NCBI RefSeq assembly: GCF_000242875.2
Contig: NZ_AEXL02000098.1
Coordinates: forward strand, 1-43,032
Origin: Candidatus Nitrosopumilus salarius BD31
GTDB lineage: Archaea > Thermoproteota > Nitrososphaeria > Nitrososphaerales > Nitrosopumilaceae
Reading direction: 5' to 3'
DNA length: 43,032 nucleotides
Shown: positions 17,191 to 26,400 of the stretch, piece by piece
Numbering within the stretch: the stretch's first letter is position 1
Layout of the letters: every line of letters starts with the position of its first letter
The notes under the pieces: model-generated
Told to the model about the DNA's origin: nothing
Seen by the model: only the letters and a program-made list of their open reading frames with translations
Databases searched by the model: none
Made by a program: the position numbers and the translations under genes

Positions 17191-18234
17191 TTGAAAACTA
17201 GGCTCAAGTTCATCATAATTGGAATAGTTGTAGCAACAATAGTTTTTGGTACATATCAATCCATTATGTATCAATGCGGAACTTTGCCAGTATTCATGGA
17301 AACTCCTAGAAGTCCAACATTGCAGAATTGTTTGGAAATATGGAAACATCAATTAGACCAACAAGGATCTGATGGAAAATATCAATACAGATTTGGAGAG
17401 ACTACAATAAAAAATGAAAAAGATCAGCAGTTTGATAGAGTATTTTTCTCATATAGTCACGATTATGGGACAACTTTTTCAGAATCTAAAGACATCAGCA
17501 TGTCTAAGAACACTTGGACTGGTGAGCCAAAAATGATCTTAATGGACGATGATGTAATTCTAGTCTGGCAAGAAGAGATTCCTCCCGTGCATACCCTATC
17601 ATTTGCAAAAAGTGATGATCATGGAGAAACTCTAGAGAAAAAATACTTGTGGCATGGTTCTCGTCCTGACATTGTTCATTACAATAATGTACTGTATCTA
17701 ACTTGGGTTGATTTAGAAACTCGTCAGGTATTGTATACGACAAGTGATAACAGAGGTGAATCCTTTGAGAAACATAAAGTCATTTTTGCACCAAAAGAAG
17801 AATTTAGTCCATATGCCCTCAAACCAGAACCAAAATTTGTTGTTGATAATAATATTGTTAAGATAGTATGGGAATCCAATGGTAAAGATTTTGCATTCAT
17901 TATAGACCAGGATTCTCCCTTGTCTATGTTGAAATCCAAACATGAGGGTTTAGAAGACCTCAAAAATCATCCTCTGGTTGATGAATTTTATGCAAAGTAT
18001 CCTGATGCACATGAAGAAGTCAGAATTGATCACATTTCCTATTTTGCAGGAAGTGATGATGGTTTCAAAGTTAGAATGAACTTGTACTTTGATGAAAACG
18101 ATGAACTAGACTATATCAATTTGAAATGTTATCTGAATAGAGAATTACAAACTGATGTACCTGGAAGTTTTATCTCAAAATATTTGACAGACTTTACCTG
18201 TGATGAGAATGGTTCACAAAGAAATGAAAACTAG
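17191..18234 (+). CDS. Membrane-anchored Asp-box (sialidase-like propeller) protein
   Basis: 347 residues from TTG (same leader as neighbours: MKTRLKFIIIGIVVATIVFG). Three Asp-box motifs (SxDxGxxF type) are visible: SHDYGTTF at residue 89, SDDHGETL at 141 and SDNRGESF at 185. Each follows a beta strand, as in BNR/sialidase propellers. No catalytic Arg triad can be assigned, so carbohydrate binding or a scaffold is more likely than hydrolysis. The last 80 residues are the ISYFAG domain (HISYFAGSDDGFKVRMNL). It ends GAA AAC TAG, where a decayed leader copy begins. Confidence 0.72.
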   Translation: MKTRLKFIIIGIVVATIVFGTYQSIMYQCGTLPVFMETPRSPTLQNCLEIWKHQLDQQGSDGKYQYRFGETTIKNEKDQQFDRVFFSYSHDYGTTFSESKDISMSKNTWTGEPKMILMDDDVILVWQEEIPPVHTLSFAKSDDHGETLEKKYLWHGSRPDIVHYNNVLYLTWVDLETRQVLYTTSDNRGESFEKHKVIFAPKEEFSPYALKPEPKFVVDNNIVKIVWESNGKDFAFIIDQDSPLSMLKSKHEGLEDLKNHPLVDEFYAKYPDAHEEVRIDHISYFAGSDDGFKVRMNLYFDENDELDYINLKCYLNRELQTDVPGSFISKYLTDFTCDENGSQRNEN

Positions 18235-18312
18235 GTCTTATTCTTCCAACGAAGAGTAAAAGATTCGAGCCTTGACCGTGTAAGTCTTTAATTTCTCGGT
18301 TCAAATCTTAAT
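18220..18312 (+). repeat. Dispersed repeat, copy B
   Basis: Matches copy A (15661-15755): ATGAAAACTAGGTCTTA, then AGTAAAAGATTCGAGCCTT and CGGTTCAAATCTT. AAGATTCGAGCC pairs with GGTTCAAATCTT over 12 positions with one mismatch and one G-T. The ATG opens only an 11-codon ORF (MKTRSYSSNEE), so the leader is decayed. The TAG within it is the stop of the upstream gene. Confidence 0.55.
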
Positions 18313-18334
18313 GGATTTACTTTGATTTTGATCT

Positions 18335-18478
18335 CTAAGAATTAGATGCATCTTTTAGTGCCGTTACTGCATACTCTAATGCATGTGATCTATTTGCAAA
18401 TTTTTTCTTTTTGATACCGTTGTCAATCCATTTCACAAGTGTATCGTCCATAGATATTGAAAATTTTTCTTTTGCCAT
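18335..18478 (-). CDS. Ribbon-helix-helix (CopG/Arc-type) DNA-binding protein
   Basis: 47 residues: MAKEKFSISMDDTLVKWID, then NGIKKKKFANRSHALEYAVTAL and ending SNS. The pattern KFSISMDD (strand), LVKWIDNGI (helix A), then F.NRSHALEYAV (helix B) is the standard RHH fold, which binds DNA as a dimer through the N-terminal strand. Proteins of this size are often antitoxins or plasmid/island regulators, but no toxin gene is adjacent. It is divergent from the small zinc-finger gene at 18667; the spacer holds two tandem 10-mers and an ACTAGCTAGT palindrome that it could bind. Confidence 0.72.
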   Translation of the reverse strand: MAKEKFSISMDDTLVKWIDNGIKKKKFANRSHALEYAVTALKDASNS

Positions 18479-18572
18479 CCTAAGACTCCACTCCTAATCT
18501 TGATAATCTGGATAAAACCTCTGTGCGAATGTTCCAAGTATGGAAGTCTTTCATGCTGTAATACCCAGTGCC

Positions 18573-18615
18573 ACTAGCTAGTATTTTTAAGCAAGTACTA
18601 CAAGGTATTACAAGG
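18573..18615. promoter_or_regulatory. Palindrome and tandem 10-mers, probable RHH operator
   Basis: ACTAGCTAGT (18573-18582) is a perfect palindrome. TACTACAAGG (18596-18605) and TATTACAAGG (18606-18615) are adjacent direct repeats differing at one base, spaced one helical turn apart, as favoured by cooperatively binding RHH dimers. They lie just upstream of the TATA-like TTATTAATAT (18631-18640) of the zinc-finger gene. Confidence 0.5.
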
Positions 18616-18666
18616 TCGTACACTGTGGCATTATTAATATCTAAAAAGACGTCAAAATACTACAAA

Positions 18667-18780
18667 ATGACTTGTATTTTTGATGGCTGTAATGACGTTA
18701 TAACTATGGATGATTTGGAGCATCACATCAAAATCCATGTTGTGGATATTGTTAAAGGGATAGACGATATTCAAAATTAA
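18667..18780 (+). CDS. 37-residue C2H2 zinc-finger protein
   Basis: MTCIFDGCNDVITMDDLEHH, then IKIHVVDIVKGIDDIQN. It has C3-x4-C8 and an H-x3-H pair in a helix (C-x4-C-x11-H-x3-H), the C2H2 finger spacing. ATG 18667 is preferred over the GTG at 18568 because TTATTAATAT lies about 27-36 nt upstream and the extra N-terminal codons look non-coding. Single-finger mini-proteins occur in archaea and their viruses; the partner is unknown. It sits at the left edge of the putative island. Confidence 0.6.
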   Translation: MTCIFDGCNDVITMDDLEHHIKIHVVDIVKGIDDIQN

Positions 18781-18789
18781 GAATTGATT

Positions 18790-18864
18790 TTTTGGCGAGT
18801 GAAACTCAACAGATTTGAACTCTCATAGCATTGCACCTATAATGTAAATCTCTATGAGAGATTT
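18790..18864. other. tRNA-3'-end-like sequence plus short hairpin
   Basis: On the minus strand, GAGAGTTCAAATCTGTT resembles a T-arm (loop TTCAAAT flanked by G and C), but only part of the stem pairs and no 5' half of a tRNA is present. AATCTC and GAGATT form a small hairpin around 18848-18863. It could be the remnant of a tRNA gene used as an integration site, or chance. Confidence 0.2.
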
Positions 18865-18935
18865 AATTTTGAAATTATTTGAAGAGTCAATACATGGTAC
18901 TAAGGGATATGAGATGTTGAAAAGCTTGTTTATAG

Positions 18936-19343
18936 TCAATTCTTTACCTCAGAAATCTCAATTTCCATCCCTTCTTTGTCTTGATCAAGAACAAATTCCT
19001 TTTTTGTATGAATTTCATGAATCAAATCATCTCTATCGCCTTCAATAATTCCTAAGCCCGATTCTTTTTTTGCAGAATCCATATAATCAGGTAAAATATC
19101 TAACACAATTTTCAGTAAGTTATCAAGGTCTTTGACATATCGACTAGAATCAGCAATGTTGCCAGAATATAGATAAAAAATTACATTTAATGAGAGATTT
19201 TTGCCACGATATTTTTCTCTTAATTTGTCAAGATTTTCATGAGTTGTTAAGATGAAATCTCGAAGAGTAATTTTGCGGGCAACTTCTTCCCCAGGTTTGG
19301 CAGTCTTAGGCTCAAACCCCCTAACTGAAATTGGTTCCAACAT
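18936..19343 (-). CDS. RusA-like Holliday-junction resolvase
   Basis: 135 residues. The core SLNVIFYLY, then YVKDLDNLLKIVLDIL, then a GIIEGDRDDLIHEIHTKKE stretch and EGMEIEI matches the RusA fold. RusA cuts four-way DNA junctions with an Asp-rich metal site (D-x-D-N and a later DD). All three acidic positions are present. RusA proteins are typical of viruses and integrated elements. It lies 14 nt downstream of the exonuclease gene on the same strand, so the two probably form a small DNA-processing operon. The assignment rests on pattern only. Confidence 0.6.
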   Translation of the reverse strand: MLEPISVRGFEPKTAKPGEEVARKITLRDFILTTHENLDKLREKYRGKNLSLNVIFYLYSGNIADSSRYVKDLDNLLKIVLDILPDYMDSAKKESGLGIIEGDRDDLIHEIHTKKEFVLDQDKEGMEIEISEVKN

Positions 19344-19357
19344 TCAGTCACCAAAAC

Positions 19358-20012
19358 TTAGCATAAATTCTGATACAAATTATATTCAGAAAAAACATCC
19401 CCCATCGCATATTTGTAGAATAGTGAATCCGATGAACCTCCATCTTTTATAAAATCATCAAATGCCTTCATTATTGCCATACCACCCGCAATTCGATTTA
19501 GAGCCAAAGTATAAGAGAAATTGTAACCCCATCCAAGATCAATATTCCATTTTTTAGCTCCTTCTTTTGCTAAATCAATAACATTTGGAAGAGTTTTTGA
19601 ATTGTTCTGCAGAATCATCCATGATATTTTTGTGAGAACAGTCTATTCCAACTGCATCACATATTTCAACTAGTCTTGGTCGTTTTTTACCAATTTTTTC
19701 TTTAATAGGAATTAAATTTGACATTTCACTAATATCTAAAATTTGTTCAGAAGGAATTTCAATATCTAAAAACTTGTTTAAGAAGGGGACATCAAAATTA
19801 CGTATGTTGAATCCAACAAAAGTGAATCCTTCATTTATTTTTGACTGAATGATTTTTTTACCTTCAGTGAGTGGACTATCAGTTGAACCATCATAAAACA
19901 AATTTTGGTTTGATCCATCATTGAGTTGAACTGAAATAATTCGTTTGTTATCATTCATTATATCATATCCAAGATTCTCAGTTTCAATATCCAATACCAA
20001 AGTTTTATCCAT
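19358..20012 (-). pseudogene. DEDD-type 3'-5' exonuclease, frameshifted
   Basis: The N-terminal part (from ATG 20012: MDKTLVLDIETENLGYD) has exonuclease motif I (DIET) and motif II (VGFNIRNFDVPFL), the signature of DnaQ-like exonucleases and of DNA polymerase B exonuclease domains. The frame breaks after EQFK in an A5 tract (plus-strand T5 at 19594-19598). With one A fewer it continues as TLPNVIDLAKEG and ends at 19358, giving 217 residues. The second piece includes NRIAGGMAIMKAFDDF, which may carry motif III. It is either a pseudogene or a sequencing slip. Confidence 0.65.
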
Positions 20013-20056
20013 AAGAATATCATTACAATGATAGAAGATATACTTTGGGAAAGAAT

Positions 20057-20446
20057 ATGAAAATTTATTATGCACATGCCATGCCAATTTACGGTACAAA
20101 GACAGAGATGAGAGAAAAAGAACATATCATGAGAAATCTCCCTGAGATAGAAATTGTAGATCCGGGTTCATTTCAAGACAATCTGGAAAAACAAAAAGAG
20201 GGTATGGAATACTGTTTCAAATTAATTGAGAAATGTCAAGGAGTAATTTTTACAAAATTCTTTAATTATATAACAGCAGGAGTAGGTAAAGAAATCAATT
20301 ACGCATTATCAAAATCAATCCCAGTTCATGAGTTAGAAAGAGGAAAACTCTATAAAATAACCAAGCCGGTAAAATATCTCAACAGGCTAGACACAATCAT
20401 ACTATATAGAAAAATTAGAATGGTTCGAAAGATTCTCAAAGAATGA
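20057..20446 (+). CDS. Nucleoside 2-deoxyribosyltransferase-like protein
   Basis: 129 residues from ATG 20057. MKIYYAHAMPIYGT at the N-terminus, then a VDPG motif, then CQGVIFTKFFNYITAGVGKEINYAL. This is the layout of the nucleoside deoxyribosyltransferase-like (DUF4406-type) Rossmann family, in which a KIY.A..M loop and a late G(V/I)..E....A helix build the nucleotide pocket. Relatives are common in viruses and defence islands, where they handle nucleotides or NAD-like substrates. It is divergent from the exonuclease and the only plus-strand gene within the array. The substrate cannot be given. Confidence 0.6.
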   Translation: MKIYYAHAMPIYGTKTEMREKEHIMRNLPEIEIVDPGSFQDNLEKQKEGMEYCFKLIEKCQGVIFTKFFNYITAGVGKEINYALSKSIPVHELERGKLYKITKPVKYLNRLDTIILYRKIRMVRKILKE

Positions 20447-20472
20447 AGAATATTTTTCTTAATTAATTTGAA

Positions 20473-20685
20473 TTAATCAAGGTCAAAATTACAATTCATG
20501 CAATATAATTGTCCATTAGATGCCCTATCTTGCATCTTTTTTGGATGTTTACAATTAGGAATAAGTTCACTTCTTATTGCCTCCAAATTTGAAATTGTGA
20601 CTTTATCCGCATTGAAGAGTAATTTTGATACACCCATTGCTTCATCAAGGGCATCATAATTCCATTCTTTTCTAAGTTGTTCCAT
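20473..20685 (-). CDS. Small zinc-binding protein
   Basis: 70 residues. A helical N-terminal half (LRKEWNYDALDEAMGVSKLL) precedes a small zinc-ribbon-like end: NCKHP, then GQLYCMNCNFDLD. It is 133 nt downstream of the DrmC-like gene on the same strand and could be the last gene of the defence operon. Function unknown. Confidence 0.5.
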   Translation of the reverse strand: MEQLRKEWNYDALDEAMGVSKLLFNADKVTISNLEAIRSELIPNCKHPKKMQDRASNGQLYCMNCNFDLD

Positions 20686-20818
20686 TGTTTGTTTTTTATG
20701 TCCAATCCAAAATTTTTATTGCTTTTTTAATAGTCATAAAAAATATAATTCATCAATGTATTTTCCATTATGGGATTATCAAATAACCATTACTCTGAGA
20801 ATCAACTCAATTTTTAGA

Positions 20819-21679
20819 TTACAAAGTAAAACTGAAGTCTTTAGATACAGGTTTAGAATTAGACCAAAATATATCAAAGAAATCATACCAAAATTCAGCT
20901 TGACGTCCAGTAGTTAAATATCCAGATTCACCATTACTTAGAAATGAAGGAGAACGGATTTCTCCACTTCCAACATATGCATATTTTTTATCAACAATCA
21001 TTAATTTTTGATGAATCCCTTCATAATGTAATTTATTTAAATGAGAATCAGAAACTTCTTCTCCAAAATCACGAATTTCCATAAATGCATTAGGGTTTGA
21101 TTGGTATTGGTCAAATAATTCATATAATTTTAGAACCGCTTTAATTTTTTTTGTGTGTGTATTATTATATGATTTTTTTACTAAAACATCTCTAGTAAGA
21201 ATTTTGAAAGAAACACCACGAGAAGCACTATCTATTAATTCATCAAGGATATATGCAATCCCATCAATTTCAATAAAAGGAGATGCAATCAATACTTCAT
21301 CAGATGCAGAATTTAATAATTTTTTGAAAACATCTTTCAATTCAATAATATTTAAATCCGAATAATTCTTTTTAAGAGAAATCAATTTTTCGTGCATAGA
21401 TAAAGGCAAATTAATTACTGTAGAATCTTGTAAAGATGAAATTATTTCAGTTTTTTTATTTAGTCCTAAAAATTCTTTAATTTTATCCAAATCTTGTACA
21501 ACATAATTAATTCTTGTTCCTATTTTTTCAGATTTTACAAAACCAGCGCTGACTAAATAGTTCAGGAGGAAATTAATGCTTTCACGATCATCAGAAGAAA
21601 CATTATCTAATTCATTACCAATTTGACCATTTTTTTCAAACGTGTCCACAACCCACTGGTTAAGTTTTTCACTATTCAT
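20819..21679 (-). CDS. drmC: PLD-family nuclease, DrmC-like (DISARM)
   Basis: 286 residues from ATG 21679 (GTG 21688 is possible). The N-terminal 90 residues look like a winged-helix domain. The rest has the phospholipase D fold: SDEVLIASPFIEIDG, then one HxK(x)4D motif at H223-K225-D230 (HQKLMIVD) followed by the usual YAYVGSGE strand. DrmC of DISARM and DpdK of bacterial dpd clusters are PLD proteins of this size. It overlaps the DUF1998 gene by 8 bases (ATGAATAG), the same order A-B-C as in DISARM. A single HKD motif implies a dimeric active site. The name is inferred from fold plus gene order. Confidence 0.75.
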   Translation of the reverse strand: MNSEKLNQWVVDTFEKNGQIGNELDNVSSDDRESINFLLNYLVSAGFVKSEKIGTRINYVVQDLDKIKEFLGLNKKTEIISSLQDSTVINLPLSMHEKLISLKKNYSDLNIIELKDVFKKLLNSASDEVLIASPFIEIDGIAYILDELIDSASRGVSFKILTRDVLVKKSYNNTHTKKIKAVLKLYELFDQYQSNPNAFMEIRDFGEEVSDSHLNKLHYEGIHQKLMIVDKKYAYVGSGEIRSPSFLSNGESGYLTTGRQAEFWYDFFDIFWSNSKPVSKDFSFTL

Positions 21680-23453
21680 CAGAATCACTTAAAATTTCAA
21701 ATAATTTTGCACTCAAAGTTCTGTCTAACAAAGAATTTGCTGGAATCCACCTAGAAATTTCATTTGGTAAATAAGGCTGACAATTAAAATCATTGATAAA
21801 TATACATGCGATGCAGGAGTCGGAGCATTTTTGTGAGCATGATTTTAAATTATGCTCAGTTAATCTAAGCAATCTTTTGAATTCAGTTGCATTTGAAGAT
21901 TTTGTTATTTGAGTAATACCGCCTATTCCAAGGTCTCCTCTTTCATACAAAATTATACATCCATCAGAAATCAAAATTTTACTACCAAAATCTTCTAGAC
22001 CAGTAATTTCCATTAATGATGACAATAAAGCATGTTCGATTGAATGAAGTAGTGAAATTAAAGGTAAATTGCTTTTATTTTCAATTAAAGTTTGAAAGTT
22101 GGATTGTGTTGCAAAACTAAGAGTATTATTTGCTAAATCATCATAAGAATCCTCAGTTATAGAATTGGTTTGTTTCAAAAGTTTAATAATTTTCTTTTTA
22201 TCAAGAGAAAGAACTAATCCTCTACCTTCAGTTTTGACAACATATGCATTGTATGTATCTCCCGATTGAAATAATCGTGCCATTCGTTCATTGTCAGGAA
22301 TCACTACAGGATGAGAAGAAACCGCAGATTTGTAACCATAAATTACTGTCAGCGTAGTGATTTTTGGAACTGTGAATGATTTTTCAATTCCATATTGCTC
22401 ATGAATTATTTTAGTTTCAACATCGTGAAGATCATTTAGACTCCAGCTATCAGAATCATCATCCTTACTATCTTCATAGGATTTATTTAAAATACTACAA
22501 GAGACATTGCTGTTGCCTAAATAAAGATAAGTTTTGATCATAGGAGAAGTAATAGAAGGAGCTGATGTTACTATAGGTTTCATTATAGAAGGTTTTCCAT
22601 CATAACCGACATCAGGATCTTTTCGGATGTGACATTTACAAAACTTATCTACAGTTTCTTTGAAATTACAGGTTTCACATTTCCAATATGAGTTCAAAAA
22701 AGAACCATACATATGAAAATGCATATGCCCAGAACAAGAGTCCTTGCTTTGACAAGGAATTGAAGAACCTTGCACTTCAGATAATCTAGCCATCCTAGGA
22801 GTCAATTCCTCTAAATTGGCACATCTAGGACAAGCAAAAACATATGAAAATTGGTTTAAAGAATTCTTTTTAATTGGGTTATCACATTCAGAGCATTTGC
22901 CATCAACATGAGGCATAGGTTTTTGACAATCCCCACAAAAACCTTCATTACAACAAGGACAAGTAAGTTTAGGGTTTTGAGGGTTCACCAATTCATAATG
23001 TCCACATTTAAAACATCGAAAAGATAATGGGAACACAGATGAATCCAATCTTGTGTTTTCATTAATATAAAATAAATTAATTTGTGAAGGATTTACAGTA
23101 TAATTTACAATATCATCAGAAGTTTTATCAATAACTTGAGGTTGTTCGCCAAGCATTTCTTTCAGTTGTTTATCAATATCGGTATTTTCTGAAAAAATGA
23201 TTTCTTGTTTAGTGTCTTTAGCAAATTTGTTTGCATTATTTTTTTGTTTTTCAAAATAATGGCGTTGTAATTGGTTTTTACAATCAGAGATTTCTTTTGC
23301 CAATGCTTTTAAAATTTCTTTATCAGGATGTTCTTCAACAATTCCAATAATTTTAGATGTTCGTAATGTAACATTATCACTTGTCCAAACTGCACCCTCA
23401 TAATTTTTAAAAAGAACTTGCCATTCGGTTAAATCAGGTATTTCATTCATCAT
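21672..23453 (-). CDS. drmB: DUF1998 protein, DrmB-like (DISARM)
   Basis: 593 residues from ATG 23453. After a charged coiled N-terminus there is a Cys-rich zone (residues about 155-285) with at least six CxxC knuckles (FRCFKCGHY, CPCCNEGFCGDC, CSECDNP, ACPRCANL, CETCNF). The C-terminus matches DUF1998: LHSIEHALLSSLMEITG, then IILYERGDLGIGGI, then a CSQKCSDSCIACI cluster. DUF1998 proteins such as DrmB accompany DrmA-type helicases. It overlaps the helicase gene by 11 bases and the PLD gene by 8, so the three are translated together. Expected to act with the helicase in sensing or processing invading DNA. Confidence 0.82.
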   Translation of the reverse strand: MMNEIPDLTEWQVLFKNYEGAVWTSDNVTLRTSKIIGIVEEHPDKEILKALAKEISDCKNQLQRHYFEKQKNNANKFAKDTKQEIIFSENTDIDKQLKEMLGEQPQVIDKTSDDIVNYTVNPSQINLFYINENTRLDSSVFPLSFRCFKCGHYELVNPQNPKLTCPCCNEGFCGDCQKPMPHVDGKCSECDNPIKKNSLNQFSYVFACPRCANLEELTPRMARLSEVQGSSIPCQSKDSCSGHMHFHMYGSFLNSYWKCETCNFKETVDKFCKCHIRKDPDVGYDGKPSIMKPIVTSAPSITSPMIKTYLYLGNSNVSCSILNKSYEDSKDDDSDSWSLNDLHDVETKIIHEQYGIEKSFTVPKITTLTVIYGYKSAVSSHPVVIPDNERMARLFQSGDTYNAYVVKTEGRGLVLSLDKKKIIKLLKQTNSITEDSYDDLANNTLSFATQSNFQTLIENKSNLPLISLLHSIEHALLSSLMEITGLEDFGSKILISDGCIILYERGDLGIGGITQITKSSNATEFKRLLRLTEHNLKSCSQKCSDSCIACIFINDFNCQPYLPNEISRWIPANSLLDRTLSAKLFEILSDSDE

Positions 23454-26400
23454 TATCACCAGTTATAGATATTTCATCTAATTCTTCTTCAGGGAAAGTC
23501 ATCCATGGGGGAAGATATTGAGATTGAATTAAACTTAATAATCTATCATCGTCAACATGTACTTTGATTTCTTTATTTTTGTTAGCTCGTAATGTAGTAA
23601 GAGAATTACCATGACTCAAAAACCACTCACTCAAATAATGACCTGGTCCACTAAGTTTCCTCCATTCAGAAACAAATTCATTATATTCAGTCTTTGCTTG
23701 ATTAGCAATTTGTAAATTAACAGAATTCGGAGCAAAAACATCATCACGTAAACATATTAACAAATCATACAGTAATCTTTGTTTTAGTTTAGGTTGAGTA
23801 ATTAATGCTCTATTAATTGAGGGAGCGGTTAAAAGATATTGATAATAACTAATGATGTTTATTAAAAATTTTAAAATATTTGGAAAAATTAATTTAGAAG
23901 CATATGCGTTTGTGCTTTGAATAGGTTTTCTTTCATAATAACCACTTACATCAGAAAAGATTCTATGAAAATTTTCATAGACAAATACATCTCTTGGAAC
24001 AGATGGAAGTAAATGGATATTGACATGACCAGGAGTATTTTTTCTTCCTGTACGTCCTGCAGTTTGTGAAAATTCAGTCATACTTTTTGGCATGCCCATC
24101 ATTATCATATTATTCAAATTTCCAATATCCAATCCTAATGAAATAACCAGATTTGCCAGCAGAATATCAATTTCTTTATTTATTGCACGTTGGAAAAGTC
24201 TTGAAACTTGAGTTGTAGAGGCATCACCACTTAGAAATTCAATGGATTTATTTTCATTGAATATTTGACCAAATAGCTCTTGTAATGACTTTCTAATAGT
24301 ATATCCATCACTTTTACGGTACACATAACCAAGCAAGAAATTATATGCATCACCAACTTTGTTTGTTAATTTTGAACTAAAATTTGGGTCATGATATATT
24401 GCATTGTATGTTTTCATCATAGAATTAGACATCGAAGTTCGAGAAGAGCGAGCTACAGGTAATTGAACTACAGTTCTATATTTGATAAGGCGAGGTTTGG
24501 GTTCAAAATAAGAAGAATATGATGAATTTTCAGGGATGGTGATGATTTTATCTGATTTCATTCTTGTAATACAACAAAGTAACTCACTTTCATTAGCAAT
24601 AGTTGCAGTTCCTGTTTCAAAGGTTATTTGAAATGGGAGAGGATCACGAACATCCCACTTTTGAATTTTATTTGAAATGACATTTAGACTTCTTATGTAA
24701 ATCGATAGAAGTATTCCTGTCAAACCATAAAGGGAATGTACTTCATCAAAAACCAAATATCCAATAGGTGAACTTTGTTTTTTCTTTAAATCTAATGATG
24801 TGCCACATGCTTTACAAGATAAGGTAGTGAATTTATCACCTAATGCAGGAGCATGATATCCACAAGAACATTTAACAAAATGCCCACCAAAAAACCTCAT
24901 AGTATATTGTTCAAATCTTGCAGCAGTTGAATTATAGAACATGTTATCAGGAGTAGCTATTGTAATCAAAGGTAAGTAATCACCAGATTCTTTAGGTGAA
25001 AACATGTAAGAAATCTCATGACCACATGAACATTTTCCAATGATTCTGTGGTTACTTTCTTTGGCAAGAATAGAATTTCTTTTTCCACATGATGGACAGG
25101 CGTCAAATTGAACCATTTGTTTCCCCACAACAGGATTTGCCAAAGCCTTAAACAAAGGATCAAAAAGTCCAATGTAGATTCCACCTGTAACGTCAGGAGA
25201 TTTAAGTAATTGTCGAATTTCATATACAAATTTTGTAAGTCGCTGAAACATATCTTGATTAAGAATCCTAGTAGGGAAAATCAAAACAGACCTCTGCTTA
25301 GTAATTATAGAATGTAATGCAGCATTAACCATAAACACCAAAGTTTTTCCTGACCCAGTAGGCGCTTTAATAATAGATGTTGTTCCAAATTCATCATTAG
25401 CGATTTGTTTAATCCTGTTTTGTATTGAATCCCATTGAAATTTAAAAAAGGATGTATCTACATTGAAAGATTTTGAGGCAGCTAAAATAACATTTCTTAT
25501 TAGACCGACAAGATTTTTTTGTTGTAAAATTTGTTTGTCATTTATAGAAAGTTGGTTCAAAGAATCCAAAAAAGATTCATCAGATTCTAACACATCTAAA
25601 CTTGCTCCTAAAACAGGAATTTCTCTAATAGTATCAAAAACTCCAAATGTTGAAAAACAGAGAGTATTTTTTTCTTTAACAGATGCAGTCAAAACACCAT
25701 TAGTGTTTGAATATGGATTTTTATCGAATTCTTCTGCTAAAGAATCTTCACCATTTTTTAATACATGTTGTAATGATTCAAAATGTTGTTGAGGAGGTAA
25801 AAGTAAATCCCCATTAGAAATTTTAGTTATAATAAAAGGCATAAGAATACATCTTTTTGTCCACTCAGAAGTTCTTGGAGGGCTGGAAGAATAAGAATTT
25901 GCATTTAAAAATTCAACACCTATTTTAAAAACATCATTTTGGTTTGTTTTAGAAATAGAAATTTCTAAAGTGGTTTTTGTATCACCAGTTATTAATTCAA
26001 TAAAACCTATAGAAGTTTTATCTGGATCACATTTTTGAGTGGGTTCATAATCTAAGGCATCCATAGAAGTTTGATTAATTTCATTTAAAGTATCAGTATT
26101 TGCATCATATTTTTTAATTACAGAGATTGAATCAGTAGAATTAGCAAGATCAATTTGTTTTGGATTATTCTGTAATAATTCATTTAATGAAAATTCAACA
26201 TCATGTTCAAACAATTTTGGTTCAACTGTTTTTGGTTTAAATTCACTATCAAAATTTAGACCATATGTTTTTCCAAATAGATTAACATTGCCAAACGTAG
26301 GAGGTAAGTTAACTTTAGGATTACTTACACTATGAATTATTCGTACATGACTTGATTTTTCGCCAGAGACAAATCGTCTTTCTCCATATCTGATGAATCT

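Noticed and set aside
18568-18666. GTG-started N-terminal extension of the zinc-finger protein
   Set aside because: The segment contains the palindrome, the tandem operators and the TATA element, so it is regulatory DNA and not coding.
25463-25792. Plus-strand ORF opposite the helicase gene
   Set aside because: Composition (Ser/Cys/Phe-rich, no family) and position inside a well-supported gene mark it as a shadow.
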